Source of the DNA: Macrocystis pyrifera
Lineage: Eukaryota > Sar > Phaeophyceae > Laminariales > Laminariaceae
Direction: 5' to 3'
Assembly: GCA_031763025.1 (NCBI GenBank)
Contig: JASSKH010000016.1
Span: forward strand, 6,143,054-6,207,053
DNA: 64,000 nucleotides
A program made the translations under genes and the position numbers. Of this stretch, positions 13,165-24,500 are shown in pieces. Every line of letters starts with the position of its first letter. Positions within the stretch are counted from its first letter, which is position 1. Below the pieces are notes generated by a model. The model was not told where the DNA came from and made no database searches. It saw only the letters and a program-made list of their open reading frames with translations.

Positions 13165-13425
13165 ACGTGCCCATAATCCAACGGATATTTACAAAACGAC
13201 GGCGAGTCGTGATGCATGAAAACCGACTCAAGCTCTGGATACATAAGTCCAAAAACGGTAATCTACAAAACCAAGGGGGGGGGAATCAGCTCCAGAGAAA
13301 TCATACACAAAAACCGATCCAAGCTCTGGCTACAGAATCCAACGGACAACTATAAAAACCAAGGGGGGTAATCCATTCCAAGTAATGATGCACGAGAACC
13401 GACCAGAATCTCGTTGGCTACCAAC
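13165..13425. repeat. Tandem repeat, about 88-bp unit, overlapping the 3' end of the TPM-RING gene
   Basis: About three imperfect units are seen, each with ATG.A..AAAACCGA.C.A..CTCTGG.TACA, AATCCAACGGA and ACAAAACCAAGGGGGG. The last unit runs into the final coding exon, whose stop is at 13418-13420. Confidence 0.7.
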
Positions 13426-14156
13426 CCCCGCCAGTAGCCGTAGAGGAAGACCCGCCTCCGTACGACCGCCTCTCCCCGCCCTCGTACTCCCTTCCGCAGG
13501 AGGTGTTGGAAACCCATCCGCTTCCTTTATTCAACCCTGTCCCGTTCCCGTTGGTCCCCATCTCGGGCGGGCGATTAAGCGCGAGCAACGGGTCTCGGCT
13601 CCAGCTGGACGAATAGTCCTTCGAGAGCCACCTGCAAAAACCAACACGCAACCGCAGGCGTAACGACAAAAAACAAGAACGTAAATACCATGCAATGGGG
13701 TCGAAACGGCAAAAAGGCTTAAAACCACCCGAGAAACGCCTCGAAAGGTCATGTTCTCGTCGAATCACTCGTCCGCCAGCCCGGCTTGGCCCATTAATAC
13801 AACGAATACCGGAAGGCAGGAAGAGGCAGTCATACGAAACAAACCGAACGAGACCAAAACCAAAACTGAAAATGATGTATACCTGTTGACGGTCCTGTCG
13901 TCCAAGAACTTGGGATACTGAGACCCCAAGGAGGCCAGTCGAAACGCGGCCTCCCTCCGCGCCCGATCTCGCGCGCTCGTCCCCTCCCCCGCAGACGACC
14001 GCAACACCGCCTCCGCCCTCCCACCACCTCCTGCCGCCGCCACCGAACCCACCCTCGCTGCAGGCCCTGCTCCGACTGGGGTAAGCGGAACCCCACTAGG
14101 AGTTCCACCAGGAGGCGCGGCATTCGGAGTTGGCGGCGGGGGCGGGGGCGACATCG

Positions 14157-14193
<37 letters not shown>

Positions 14194-17100
14194 AAGCACA
14201 TTCTGTTCTGCCATCGAGGGTTCCCAACCGCCTGCTCTTCCACCGCCGCCATCTCCGTGACTGGTAGGCGCGGGTCCCATAGTCCTTCGCGTGCCCGGCC
14301 ATCTAAACCCAAACGAAACGGCGTTTCGGCGGCGGCGGGACGTCTCAAGATGGGCGTTGGGGCCGACGTTGGGGCGTGGTGCGCGCGGCGGCGGCGTGCA
14401 AGCCTTGCGTCCGTGGGGGCGGGCGTTGCCTCGTCGCAGATGGGGCAAGCGCGGCCGTCCATCTGCGTCCCGAGCGCATGAGGACTGCTACCAGCGGTAG
14501 GCGGGGCGGTGTCATCGTCGGCGCCGCCGTGCCATTGTGATAGGCACCTGTTTACCCCCCGAGTAGTGAGGTGCGGGGAGAAAAACCGAGGAATACGCAA
14601 GAGGAGCGGGGGGGGGGGGGGGGGGGAAGGGGAGTGGGGGGAGGAGAGTACTCAATTATCATGCATGGAGGGGTGGGGTGACGGGAGGGGGGTAGGGGGA
14701 CATTGAAAGGGGGGGGCTTTTGCATATGTGAAGTAGGGGCAGTTCGAGGGATAGTGCGTGTGCCTCGTATCATATACTTCGGTGATGTCGCCTTGATGTT
14801 GCGGACGATTCTTGTCATGACGATCGGACCATTTCACCAGTTTTCTGGATGGCCAGACAGAATGTGACCGAAAAACAAAAAAACAAGAAACAAAAAAACT
14901 CCCTGCAAAGGAGGGCGAACCCACAAAATATAGAAATCAGCGTTGCTGACGGAGAAGCTGACGGAGAAGCGCTGCGCGCGGCGTGCACCCCCCTCTCCCT
15001 CCCCGGGCGTACATATTATCCCACCTTAAAGGACACTGCTGCGCCCGGCACTGCTCAAATTGCAGTCGCGACCTTCCCTCACCTCTGGCAGAAGGCGTGA
15101 CCGCACCGCAAGGTGACCGCCGCCAGCCCATCCGAGCCAATCAGCTCCCTGCCATCTCCTAATCCGTACCCACCCGTCGCAAAATTTTGCTGCTGCTGCT
15201 GCTGCTGCTGCTGGTGTTTCTCAGACGTCGGAGCCGAGAAAGTATTGAGACAGATCGGGCAGGACCCTCTAGAGGCCAGCGCGTTTTGTCCGACCGGCCA
15301 CCCGCCTGGAGCCAGCGATACCATCGCTCTGCAAAGGGGGGGGGGGGGGGGGGGGGGTGCTCTCATTTGTTGCTTGCCTTAGTCCTTTGATCATTGACCA
15401 CGCATCCCCTTCGAGACGGAGCACCGTTCCTACTCCTAGTAAAGACACAGGCAACACTTGGGCGCTCATTACATGTTTTCATATATTGTCGGAGGGGGGG
15501 GGGGGGGGTGAACTGAACCAATCCATCCGCACGATGTTCCCCTCGTAGCCCTCAGCTTGGTGAGACGAACGGCAAGGCGGGACTCATCGAAGGGCGTGAG
15601 AGCCCTCGGCGAAATAAGAAGAACACGTTATTTGTCAGGGGGACATTCGTCGGGGGGGGGGGGGGGGGAAGGGGGGAAGACACACCTTTGCGCCTCGATC
15701 CCGGCGAGCTTGGCCTCAAACCCGTTGTACCGCCGCCTGTGCGCAGAGGCACGCGCCAGCGCTCCACCCCAAAGCAAGGACATGGCAAGCAGCGCCGACG
15801 CCGCCGGCGACACCTCCGGCCAACCTTTGAAAAAGCCTCCCCCAACATCCATGCCCCCAAATAAACCACCACCTCCGCCGCCGCCGCCGCCGCCATCACC
15901 GCCGTCACCACCTCGACCCTCTCCTCCCCCCCCCCCCACCAGCCGCTGCTTGAACTCGTCCCACCTCCCGCCGGGCACGGACGTCGGCGCTGCCGCCTCC
16001 GAGCTCTTGTCCCCGCCCGTAAGATTGCTCCGGATGCGTCGGGATATCTCTTCCAGGGCCACCAGGACGGCCGCATCCCAGTCTCCCTTTCGGAGCAGGG
16101 GTTTCATAGCGTTTAGAGCGGCGTTTCGGTCTTTGGGGACGAGGTACCGCTCGAGACCCTTGCCCTGATTTTTTGGGGGAGGATCGCGTTTTCGACAATC
16201 CGACAGGAAGCAAGGTCGAAGAAGCCGAGGGGGTTGTGGGGGGGGGGGGGGGGGGGGGGGGGGACGAAAAGCGGACTCAAGTGACAATGGACCTGGTTTT
16301 CCGGAGTCTATTTATGGGTCCCACAGTATCTTCCGAAGGGGTGGGCACAGGTGTAGAAATATGTTTCCTACTGGAAAAACCGACCAGTCTCTTAACACCA
16401 GTGTTCTCCCTGTCTACACGAATATCTGCATATTACCAATGTCGATCACTACTCGAAACACAAAACGCGTTCCATATTGCCGCGGGCTGCCGGGGAGAGG
16501 CTGGCTCACGGCTGATTGTACATGCCCACCTAACGTTCGACCACTAAAATGGCTTTCGGCGCTTTGGCGGCACAACACACCTGGGAGGCAGTTCGGGTGG
16601 AACCGTTTCTGACAGCAACCCTCGCCCCCCTCCGATTGACCGACCGGCGTACCGACCGACCGACTGGCTGACCGAACGACCGACCGAACGACCGACAAAG
16701 GGTAACAAAAATAAAACAAACTGCCGGGGGATTCGATCGTCCCGTTCGCTCTCTCACCACGGAGATGGCAAAACTTCTGTCCTCGCGAGAGGCCACGAGC
16801 AAAAACCCGTTGTCGCAGTCCTTCTTCCCCACCCGCCACGAGTCGTGCACACCCCGCGCGAAACCTTCCGCCGTTACGCCGCCCGACCCCAACCCCAACC
16901 CCAGCCCCAGCCCAGAGCCCGGCATCGATCGCTTTTTCTTCGGACCAGAGCTCGAAACCTCCCCGCTGCCCTCTTCTTCCGCCAGAGGGGACGAACGCAT
17001 GCGCGACACGACCGCCACCCCCCCCTCGATGCCGCCGCAGGGGCTCTCGAGGCTGGAGATGGCGTCCAGCTCGTCGTCCACCCTGCCACAGAAAGAGAAA

Positions 17101-18838
17101 AGGACGAAAACGAACGAACATCATCTATCCATCCATCCACCCACCCATCCATCCATCCATCCACCTATCCATTCACCCATCCATCCATCCATCCATCCAT
17201 CCACCCATCCATCCACCCACCCATCCACCCACTTATCCATTCACCCACCCATCCGTCCATCCATCCGTCCATCCACCATCCATCCATCCATCCATCCATC
17301 CACCCATCCATCCATCCATCCATCCATCCACCCATCCATCCATCCATCCATCCACCCATCCATCCATCCATCCACTCATGCGCACGACGAAATTAGGACT
17401 CAATTCCGGTGATCTTAATGAACACATTTACGCCGGCAACAAAAAAATATCCCAGTCCCCCGTGGCTTGGTAGGTGGTCCGCGTGCCTGTCAAGATCAAT
17501 TTCGTGGGTTCGAGTCCCACCGAGTGCATGCTCATAGGGAATTTTTCTTGCATAAAAAAATTGATAAGCGGAAAGCGCGAAAGCGTGAGTTGGCTACATT
17601 CGATGAAAATCGACGAGCAGTGGGAATGCTGAACCCTATGCGCGACAAAAAATAAAGGCACGTACCGGGGGGGAGAAGGGACGACACCTGTGACCACGGC
17701 TTGTCCAGAAGATCGTCGAGGGTAAAACCTCCTACGAGTGGGCTGGGAAGTAAAAGTGATGGAATAAAAATAAAAAAAATAAAATAAAAAAAATAAAAAA
17801 GTCCAAGTGTTTTGGCTCTAAAACGTGGGTTCACGTTGCAACAAAGGTGCGAAAACGTAAAAAAAAAACTCTGAAAAATCCACGCGGTTTGTCCGCGAAG
17901 ACATCGGGTTAATTTCGCTTTGGAATTATTCTATAGGACAAAAACGGGACCACTCTGGGCAGAAACACGACGAGGCGCGTTTATGAAAAACACGAAGATC
18001 CGACCGTAATTGGACTTCTGCCCAGATTGGTAGCTTTTTTGGGGGTCATTTTGATCATTTACCAACTGTTTCCAGCCTATTAAAATGAATAGCTCTGACG
18101 TCAAGCACAGCTTGTCCTTTTCGTGTCGATAAAACGTGGGCGCAGTTAGCTGCGAACGGGCCAATTCCTTCACCAATCTGCAAAAAAACGTATGCATATG
18201 AATAAGTCTGAAGTCAAGCACAGCTTGTCCTTATCCCATCAAAAACAACGTGGGCGCAGTTCCAGTAGTTGCGAACGGGTCAATACTTTCGCCAAGTGCA
18301 AAAAACGTGTTTCCACTCTAATTCCCTTCCCTCTCGGCCCTTTTAGCACCTCACCTCCGTTTTGGGAGCAAAACACTTGGAAATAGAGTCAAATTTAGAT
18401 ACGTGTACAGTAAGTGCAGCACTAACAGGGTTAAGCAACCCCGACACAGCAACCCGAAAGCCGACAAGTGCGGCAGTGCCGTCTTCTCTTATCGACCGCC
18501 TAGAAAGAGCGTGCAACAACACTTCGACACATCCCCTACCCCAGACCATCCCTCCTTACGTTGAAACCCGGGTTGCTTCGTGTGGCCGATGTTCCGGAAA
18601 TATAATCATCATCATATTTCGACACTCCCCCCCCCCCCTCTGAAAGAAAGCCCGTAAGGTTGGCTGCAATCAACCCACCTTCTTGCGCCGAGCTGCGTGA
18701 GCAGGCCGTCAGGGTCGCAGACGAAGGACCCGTCGCGAAGCCTTCCCGGGTGCCCGCATCCCACCGGGTCGAGGGTTGGGGACGGCAGGTGGTCTACAGA
18801 CCAGCCCTTAGAAAATTCTCCATCGCCGCCGCCATCAC
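13418..18838 (-). CDS. TPM-domain / RING-finger fusion membrane protein (5' exon not found)
   Basis: Exons on the minus strand, in transcript order: 18838-18679, 17082-16758, 16164-15686, 15328-15083, 14547-13883, 13631-13418. Donors and acceptors are GT..AG and phases match at the joints. Exons 1-3 give a TPM domain (PF04536 type): [50 protein letters not shown], then [10 protein letters not shown] and [15 protein letters not shown] Gly-rich stretch and one hydrophobic helix ([16 protein letters not shown]) follow. A C3HC4 RING is then split between exons: CPICLNTF with a Gln run, CGHAFCQR, joined to CLSQW, and GRACPIC. The tail is Pro/Gly-rich and ends in [13 protein letters not shown], as in other TPM proteins. 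At least 690 residues. Exon 14547-13883 changes frame once between the last RING cysteines and the Pro-rich part, consistent with one missing base or an unseen intron. The first exon, probably with the signal peptide, lies beyond 18838. A membrane-anchored ubiquitin ligase is inferred, not shown. Confidence 0.85.
14547..15328 (-). other. RING-finger (C3HC4) module split by an intron
   Basis: Exon 15328-15083 supplies CPIC, a long insert containing about nine glutamines (TGC repeat on the plus strand), and LRCGHAFCQ. Its donor is at 15082-15081. The next exon starts at 14547 after CAG; one base completes Arg and the next codon is the Cys that makes C-x2-C after [16 protein letters not shown] then closes the cross-brace. 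The exact fit of phase and zinc-ligand spacing is the strongest evidence for this gene model. Confidence 0.9.
14610..14668 (+). repeat. G tract with truncated family P start, in an intron
   Basis: A G18 run and G-rich spacer precede TACTCAATTATCATGCATGG, the first 20 bases of the P repeat. It lies within the 14547-15083 intron of the TPM-RING gene. Confidence 0.65.
15336..15422 (+). repeat. Poly-G plus family P repeat, in an intron
   Basis: A G22 run is followed by TGCTCTCATTTGTTGCTTGCC through to TTCGAGACGGAGC. The G tract stops 8 bases from the 15328 exon, so on the coding strand it forms a C tract just before the splice acceptor. Confidence 0.85.
16636..16695 (+). repeat. Degenerate (ACCG)n array
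   Basis: GACCGACCGGCG..ACCGACCGACC..GAACGACCGACC repeats in the 16164-16758 intron of the TPM-RING gene. Confidence 0.8.
17112..17380 (+). repeat. (ATCC)n imperfect tetranucleotide array
   Basis: About 270 bp of CATC/CACC tetranucleotides. The Met-Asp-Gly-Trp and Ile-His-Pro open frames are by-products. It is in the 17082-18679 intron of the TPM-RING gene. Confidence 0.95.
17451..17801 (+). mobile_element. tRNA-derived SINE, copy A
   Basis: The head resembles a tRNA: an A-box-like TGGCTTGGTAGGTGG and a perfect B box GGTTCGAGTCC inside a 5-bp T stem (GTGGG/CCCAC). About 200 bp of unrelated body follows, with TCGATGAAAATCGAC and ACGACACCTGTGACCACGGC. The end is TAAAAGTGATG followed by an A-rich AAATAAAA tail. 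It lies in an intron of the TPM-RING gene, antisense to it. Confidence 0.92.
18079..18309 (+). repeat. Tandem duplication, about 115-bp unit
   Basis: Two imperfect units, 18079-18190 and 18192-18309, share TCAAGCACAGCTTGTCCTT, CGTGGGCGCAGTT, TGCGAACGGG and a CAAAAAACGTG end. Confidence 0.8.
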
Positions 18839-19928
18839 CTGTAACGGTGGTGTTTGCCGTCAGTCGCCGTCATGATGAGAGCGTGTGGATAAAACGGGCC
18901 GATATACAAACCCAACAAATCAACGAAGCATGACAAAATACCTCGTACATACGAGGACGTATCATCAACGAATACGATACACGATACCTGGTATCATACG
19001 TGTGATACAGCAGCAGTACCGGCCCTCTCACAAGAAACCTGAAATCGGTCTCAGGCTGACGTTCTTATTCCGGGCGCGCGCGAACGCACACTTTCTCATG
19101 CTGCGCTTTCTTATTTTGGTCTCCAAGCAGACGTTTTCCCTATTGATAGTCTTGCACAGTGAATGAATGGCGCCTTGGGCCCAGGTCAGCCACAGGAACG
19201 TGCCAGCTTTCTTGAAGCTTAGGCACTGACGAGGCTGAATTTTTTCTCAATTTCTTCAAATTTTCAGGCTGATTTTCTTGCGAGCTGCTTTCTTAAGAGC
19301 GGGGCGGTACTGCCGTACCAGCATACTATTAATAGGTATATCCATTAATACCGACCTCTTTTTTTCGGGTGGGAGAAGGTGCAATGAGTCCGTTGCGTCG
19401 CGTCAGTCTTGTCGCAGATAGTCAGGTCAGTCAGGGCATTAGGGCTTGTGGAGCGTATCGTGCGTCATGCCATAGCAAAGAGTCGCCGACACGCCAGGGC
19501 ATCGACGCATCCCGCAAACCTGCGTTTGCCAGGTGTATTCTGTTCCTTGCAAGCAGTATTTCTTACGAATACCAGGCATGACCACATACTCGTACAGCAG
19601 TACCAAGAACGAGTAGCATGTACATGTTCATACGTAACTGCCATGTATATAACTACGTATACCCTGGTATACTGGTCACGTACGTGCGCAGAGAGCACAG
19701 CATTTTCGTTTGATGATACTCGTATTAATATTAGGAGCAGCGTGCAGTACTTGCATTCTGCTGTCTTCTGTGTAACTCAGGTGGTATAAGTAGGCGTGTT
19801 GGGGGCCAGCGGCCAGCTGACGAGAGTTGCCGGTTTCAGGTACCAGGGTACGCCTACAAACCAGCAAACGCGTATTCGAAAACATGGCGATACTCTTATG
19901 CTGCTGCTGTAGGTGGGGGAGTAAGACA

Positions 19929-20263
19929 TTTTTTATTTTATTTTTTTTTAATCATCACTTTTACTTTCCAGCCCACTCGTAGGAGGTTTTACCCTCGACG
20001 ATCTTCTGGACAAGCCGTGGTCACAGGTGTCGTCCCTTCTCCCCCCCGGTACGTGCCTTTAGTTTATATCGCGCATAGGGTTCAGCATTCCCACTGCTCG
20101 TCGATTTTCATCGAATGTAGCCAACTCACGCTTTCGCGCTTTCCGCTTATCAATTTTTTATGCAAGAAAAAGTCCCTATGAGCATGCACTCGGTGAGACT
20201 CGAACTCACGAAATTGATCTTGACAGGCTCGCGGACCACCTACCAAGCTACCGGGGACGCCGG
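19929..20263 (-). mobile_element. tRNA-derived SINE, copy C
   Basis: Reverse-orientation copy: a T-rich start (the tail), then the body, then the tRNA-like head ending near GGGGACGCCGGC. The B box GAGTTCGAGTC carries one change and the T stem is GTGAG/CTCAC. It lies upstream of both flanking genes. The rest of 18.84-21.56 kb has no supported gene; it holds a CTG array and several short palindromic words. Confidence 0.92.
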
Positions 20264-20393
20264 CATGTCAAACGGTGGCTACTGCTGTATATGCATATCG
20301 ATATTATAAGGCCGACGTTTCCTACGGCTGCCACGTATTATACTGCTGTGCGATTCCATAGTAGTGCTGCGCTGGGTGGTGGCGCTGGTGGTG

Positions 20394-20395
<2 letters not shown>

Positions 20396-20451
<56 letters not shown>
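20396..20451 (+). repeat. (CTG)n trinucleotide array
   Basis: About 18 CTG units in intergenic DNA. The alanine or leucine frames over it have no coding support. Confidence 0.9.
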
Positions 20452-20452
<1 letters not shown>

Positions 20453-21559
20453 TGCCTGGTGCCTGTTACACGAGTAACCTCGTATAGCACTTCAGTCGCA
20501 TCTCAAGCAGTAGCCGTAGATGGGATACGTCATCGTACGAAAGTTGAACAGCTGTTGAACAAACCAAGAACAGAAGTACCGTACTATAGAACCAATGCTA
20601 AGTGCAACTACACATACTGCTGAAATTCCTGCGCCTCTTGCGGTATTCCTCGATCCGCTGCTGCCGCTGCTGCCGTTGCTCATGCTGCTTGCCATTCGTG
20701 CCTGCTACTCGTACCGTGCGTACTCGTACTCGCACTCGCACTTGCACACAATGTTCATGCCAGTGATGACAAACCTAGAAAGCAAGGGCGAATAATGGCA
20801 CTGGAACTGCCTGTTACCTGGTAAAGCCGCACCTCGCTACCTGGTATATACTTTGCCTCGCATGAGTATCAAAAGTGAGCGACCGTACCACCAGGATGAC
20901 TAGGTTCCTGCCTCGCACGCCACGTGGTGCACTTATCACTAGAGCACCTATGGTGGGCGATATGCGGCGACCCACAAACAACGCAGCCCTCCGCTAACTT
21001 GACGGGATAGACAGAAGACCGGAGCAGCACTAGAAAAGACAAGAGTACCACCGGTACGTACGAGTGCGAAGCGTAGCAACACTACAGCATTAGCGTCTGA
21101 CTGACCTCCATCACCAAGCGCCAGCAAAGAAGAGGACAAAAGGACCGCCCCGGCCCATAATACAAGGATTACGTGGCGACGATGACGCGAGATGTGCATT
21201 CCCACCGCGGGCGGTGTACACAAAAAGAAGACAGACGCGTACAGGCAGGCAGCAGGCAGCAGGCACTCGCACTTCAGCAGAGCACGAACTGTCCTCTCTC
21301 CTCCCCCTCTCCCCTCGCAATATATTAAATAGACATGCAGATGTTTAGGATGGAACTCCCCAAAGCCAGAAAAAGCCGTTTGGAGTTTGCTGTGCTCAGG
21401 ACACGCCCTATCGAAGCGCAGCCAAGAAGCACGCGTTGTCCTTCCTGCCACGAGCCCTTGCATACTCGCGGCATCCCCAGGGCTTTCGTGGGAGTCTCCT
21501 GTCGGAGGCCTTAACGCCCTGTCTGCGGCGTGCGGGAGGCACCGCAGAAAAACAAAAGC

Positions 21560-24500
21560 ATGACAGGCGTGCAAGTTAGGAATGGCATCGTGGATATCGA
21601 TGTGCCCACCGACGAGGACGCGAAGCAGTGCGCTCGACTCTTGAAGGATCAGCAGGGGCCCGCGTTCAGATCTCTCGATCTCAGGAGGGGCGTAGTCACG
21701 AGTGCTGGGGCAAGCGTTATCGCCAAGGGCCTGAAAGGTAAGCTTACCAGGAGGAGGGGGGGAGGGCAGGCCACCCGACGCGCGCTATACAGGTTGAGCC
21801 TTTGGGTTTACTTGACTGGTTTGCAGCAACAGCAGCAGCAGCACTTGAGCAGCAACGACGATTCCTTCTGCACATCACAGATCAAACCAACAGCTTCCAC
21901 CACAGCAGAGACACAGCGACCTCGCCGGTAGCAAATGTCGGAGAGCGATCCGGCTGACGTTGCTGTTGCTGCTGCACCAATTCATCAGTCGCGACAACCG
22001 TGCGCCACCCAGCTATTCATACTGCTGCGGTTCTTTTTTTGTGCTGGCAGCATCGGGGATCACTTCTTTCTTTTTCTTTACCCATCCGCTCCTATTCCGA
22101 TTCCTGCCACACTATTAATACCAGCACGTACTCGGAGGCGAGTGCACGTTGAGATATATTCGTACCTCAGGTACTCGTGCGAGGTGACTGCTGTTGCTGC
22201 ACCGGGTACAGCAGTACAGCAGTACCCCGGCTTGTTGGAATCGCCACCTCCTACGTACCACTGCATTCGAGTGCGTATGTGCGGCGGTACGTATGATATG
22301 ATACGATGCGATGATGCATACAGCAGGCAGCGGGTGCTTTATACCTGGTACCAGTTAAGCACACAGCAACCCGAAGCACCACCAGTATCTGGCATTGCTT
22401 CCTGCTTTGCACCACCCAATGATACCGGAGGTTTTGTACAAGGTACTGCTGCTGTACCAGGTATGACAGGAGACACAGCAGTGTTGCTCGACACCTTCCC
22501 TTGCGTACGGTTGTCCCGGCAGCAGCGTAGAGACACGATTCGCTATTAATAGTAAGTGTTCCTTCCGCAACTACCTGGCACTGCATATACGCTGCTGTTC
22601 TGCTACTATTAATACTACTACTGCATTTGTAGGTTTGTAGCTATATCATCGTGCACGAACCGTCCGCCGAGTCCAACAGCACCATGCGCCGTTGCTCTCG
22701 AGAGCGCACTCCTTCAATTTTTTTAAGTTGATGTGAGTTGAAAATGCAGCTGCTGTCTTTGCGTCCGGCCTACTGGTATATTGTAAGTACGAAGATAATT
22801 GAGCCTGCACCCCCACCCCCACCTCCCTCCCTGCCATCATCATCCAATCTAACCCTTTCCCTCGCCCAGGCAACTCGAGCCTGAGGCACCTGGGCCTGTC
22901 GGGCAACAGCATCGGCGATGCCGGCGTGGCGGCGATAGGGAGGTCGGTGGAAGGGAACCTCGGGTGCGCGCTGACTTCCCTGGACCTGTCGGCGACGGGG
23001 ATAACGGTGGTGGGGTTGTCGAACCTCGTGCAGGGGGTGTCCACGCTGCCGAGCCTGCACACGGTGTGCCTTAACGACAACAACCTCGCGCAAGAAGGTG
23101 TGTTGTGTCGTCGTCGTGGGGGGGGGGGGGGGGGGGGGGCGGTAGGGGCTTACATAGCAGCGAAACAAAGCAAGAGCAGAGCTAAGAACGCGGAGCAAGC
23201 CCACGGGCTATGGCCCTCCAAAAAAATGTCTCATTTTCTGGAGGGTCATATCGTACGTACGTAGAAGCCAGCCATTCCAAATCTAACAGCCAAAAGAGAC
23301 CGCAGCGAATCAGAGCGAACTTGCTAAAGCGAACCAGGGCAACGCAAGCAGCAAGTAGAACCGTATAAAAAGACGCTAGCTGCCGCTCCTGTTCGCGGGC
23401 GAATATTCGGTCTTGTTTTTTTTTCGCCCTTGCCGCTGTCCTTGTGTCGTGGTGGTGGCGGTGGTGGCTGTCTAACGCAGCGCGTAGAACCTCCCCCTTC
23501 CGTGGCCCCACCCCACCCCATGTCGGCAGTACCTGGTACTTTTTTTGGGGGCCATCCCATACCTGCCATTTTTTTCGCCGACGATACCCCAAACCCAGCC
23601 CTACCCCGATACCCCACCTATTCCTTTCCATTCCTTAAACACAATAATAACCCCACCCATCTCTAACACCACCCACCCCTAACCCCATGCATAACCCCTT
23701 CCCCAACCCCCAACCTAACTCCAACCCTAACCCCCACCTTAACCCCAACCCTTAACGCTGTCGTCACGGTCCCGACAGCCGGACTCCAGCTGTCGAACCT
23801 CCTCAAAGCCAGTGCGTCGCTGCACACGGTGCAGGCGTCCGGCAACTACCTGGGAGACCGTGGGCTCGCGGCGCTGTGCGGAGCCTTCTGCTACCTCAAC
23901 CCCGCGAGGGTGCTCAGCCTCGATGTCAGCGGAAACGGTGCGCGACCCGTTTTTTTTTTGTCTGCGCCGGTGTTTGTTGCATGCACCAGCAAATAAGGAT
24001 TTATTTAATAGTGGATTAGTGTGTCGATGGAGTATATCCTTTTAGGATTGCGCCCCCATCCACATTTCGGGGACAAACAACTTGAAAATAGAGTAGGTTG
24101 TTTTTGCAGTAGACATGAAAGAGTTCACCCGCCTTCCAGAGGTTTGACGCGAGTCGTCGAGAGGGAAGAAAGGACTGAAGTCTTGTCGAGATTAAAAATA
24201 CAAGGCACGAGCCGCACGAGGAGTGGGCAGGGGGGAGAAGAGCCTGTTGTGTGACGCCGGATCTGAGATACGACTACTAACAGGAGGGAGAGAGGGAAAA
24301 AAGGGTGAATACACAAATGGCCTGAATAGAGAGAACAAGCGACATCGCCCGCCTGCTCAGTAATCGGCACGGTGCGTGCTTGCGTGCGAGCGCGACGGTA
24401 AGGGACGCCAGTGGTTTCGCTTTTTGGCACAATGCTCGCTGACAAAAAAAAACGTAAAACGCAAAAGACAACGGGCAAAGCTTATCAAGGACATGCGGCA

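Noticed and set aside
17451..17530. Possible tRNA gene with a good B box
   Set aside because: The head lacks a paired acceptor stem, recurs four times with the same unrelated body and A-rich tail, and is better explained as a SINE.
23600..23760. CCCTAACCC-like words before an LRR exon
   Set aside because: Degenerate C-rich intron sequence forming a polypyrimidine-like tract; the units are irregular.
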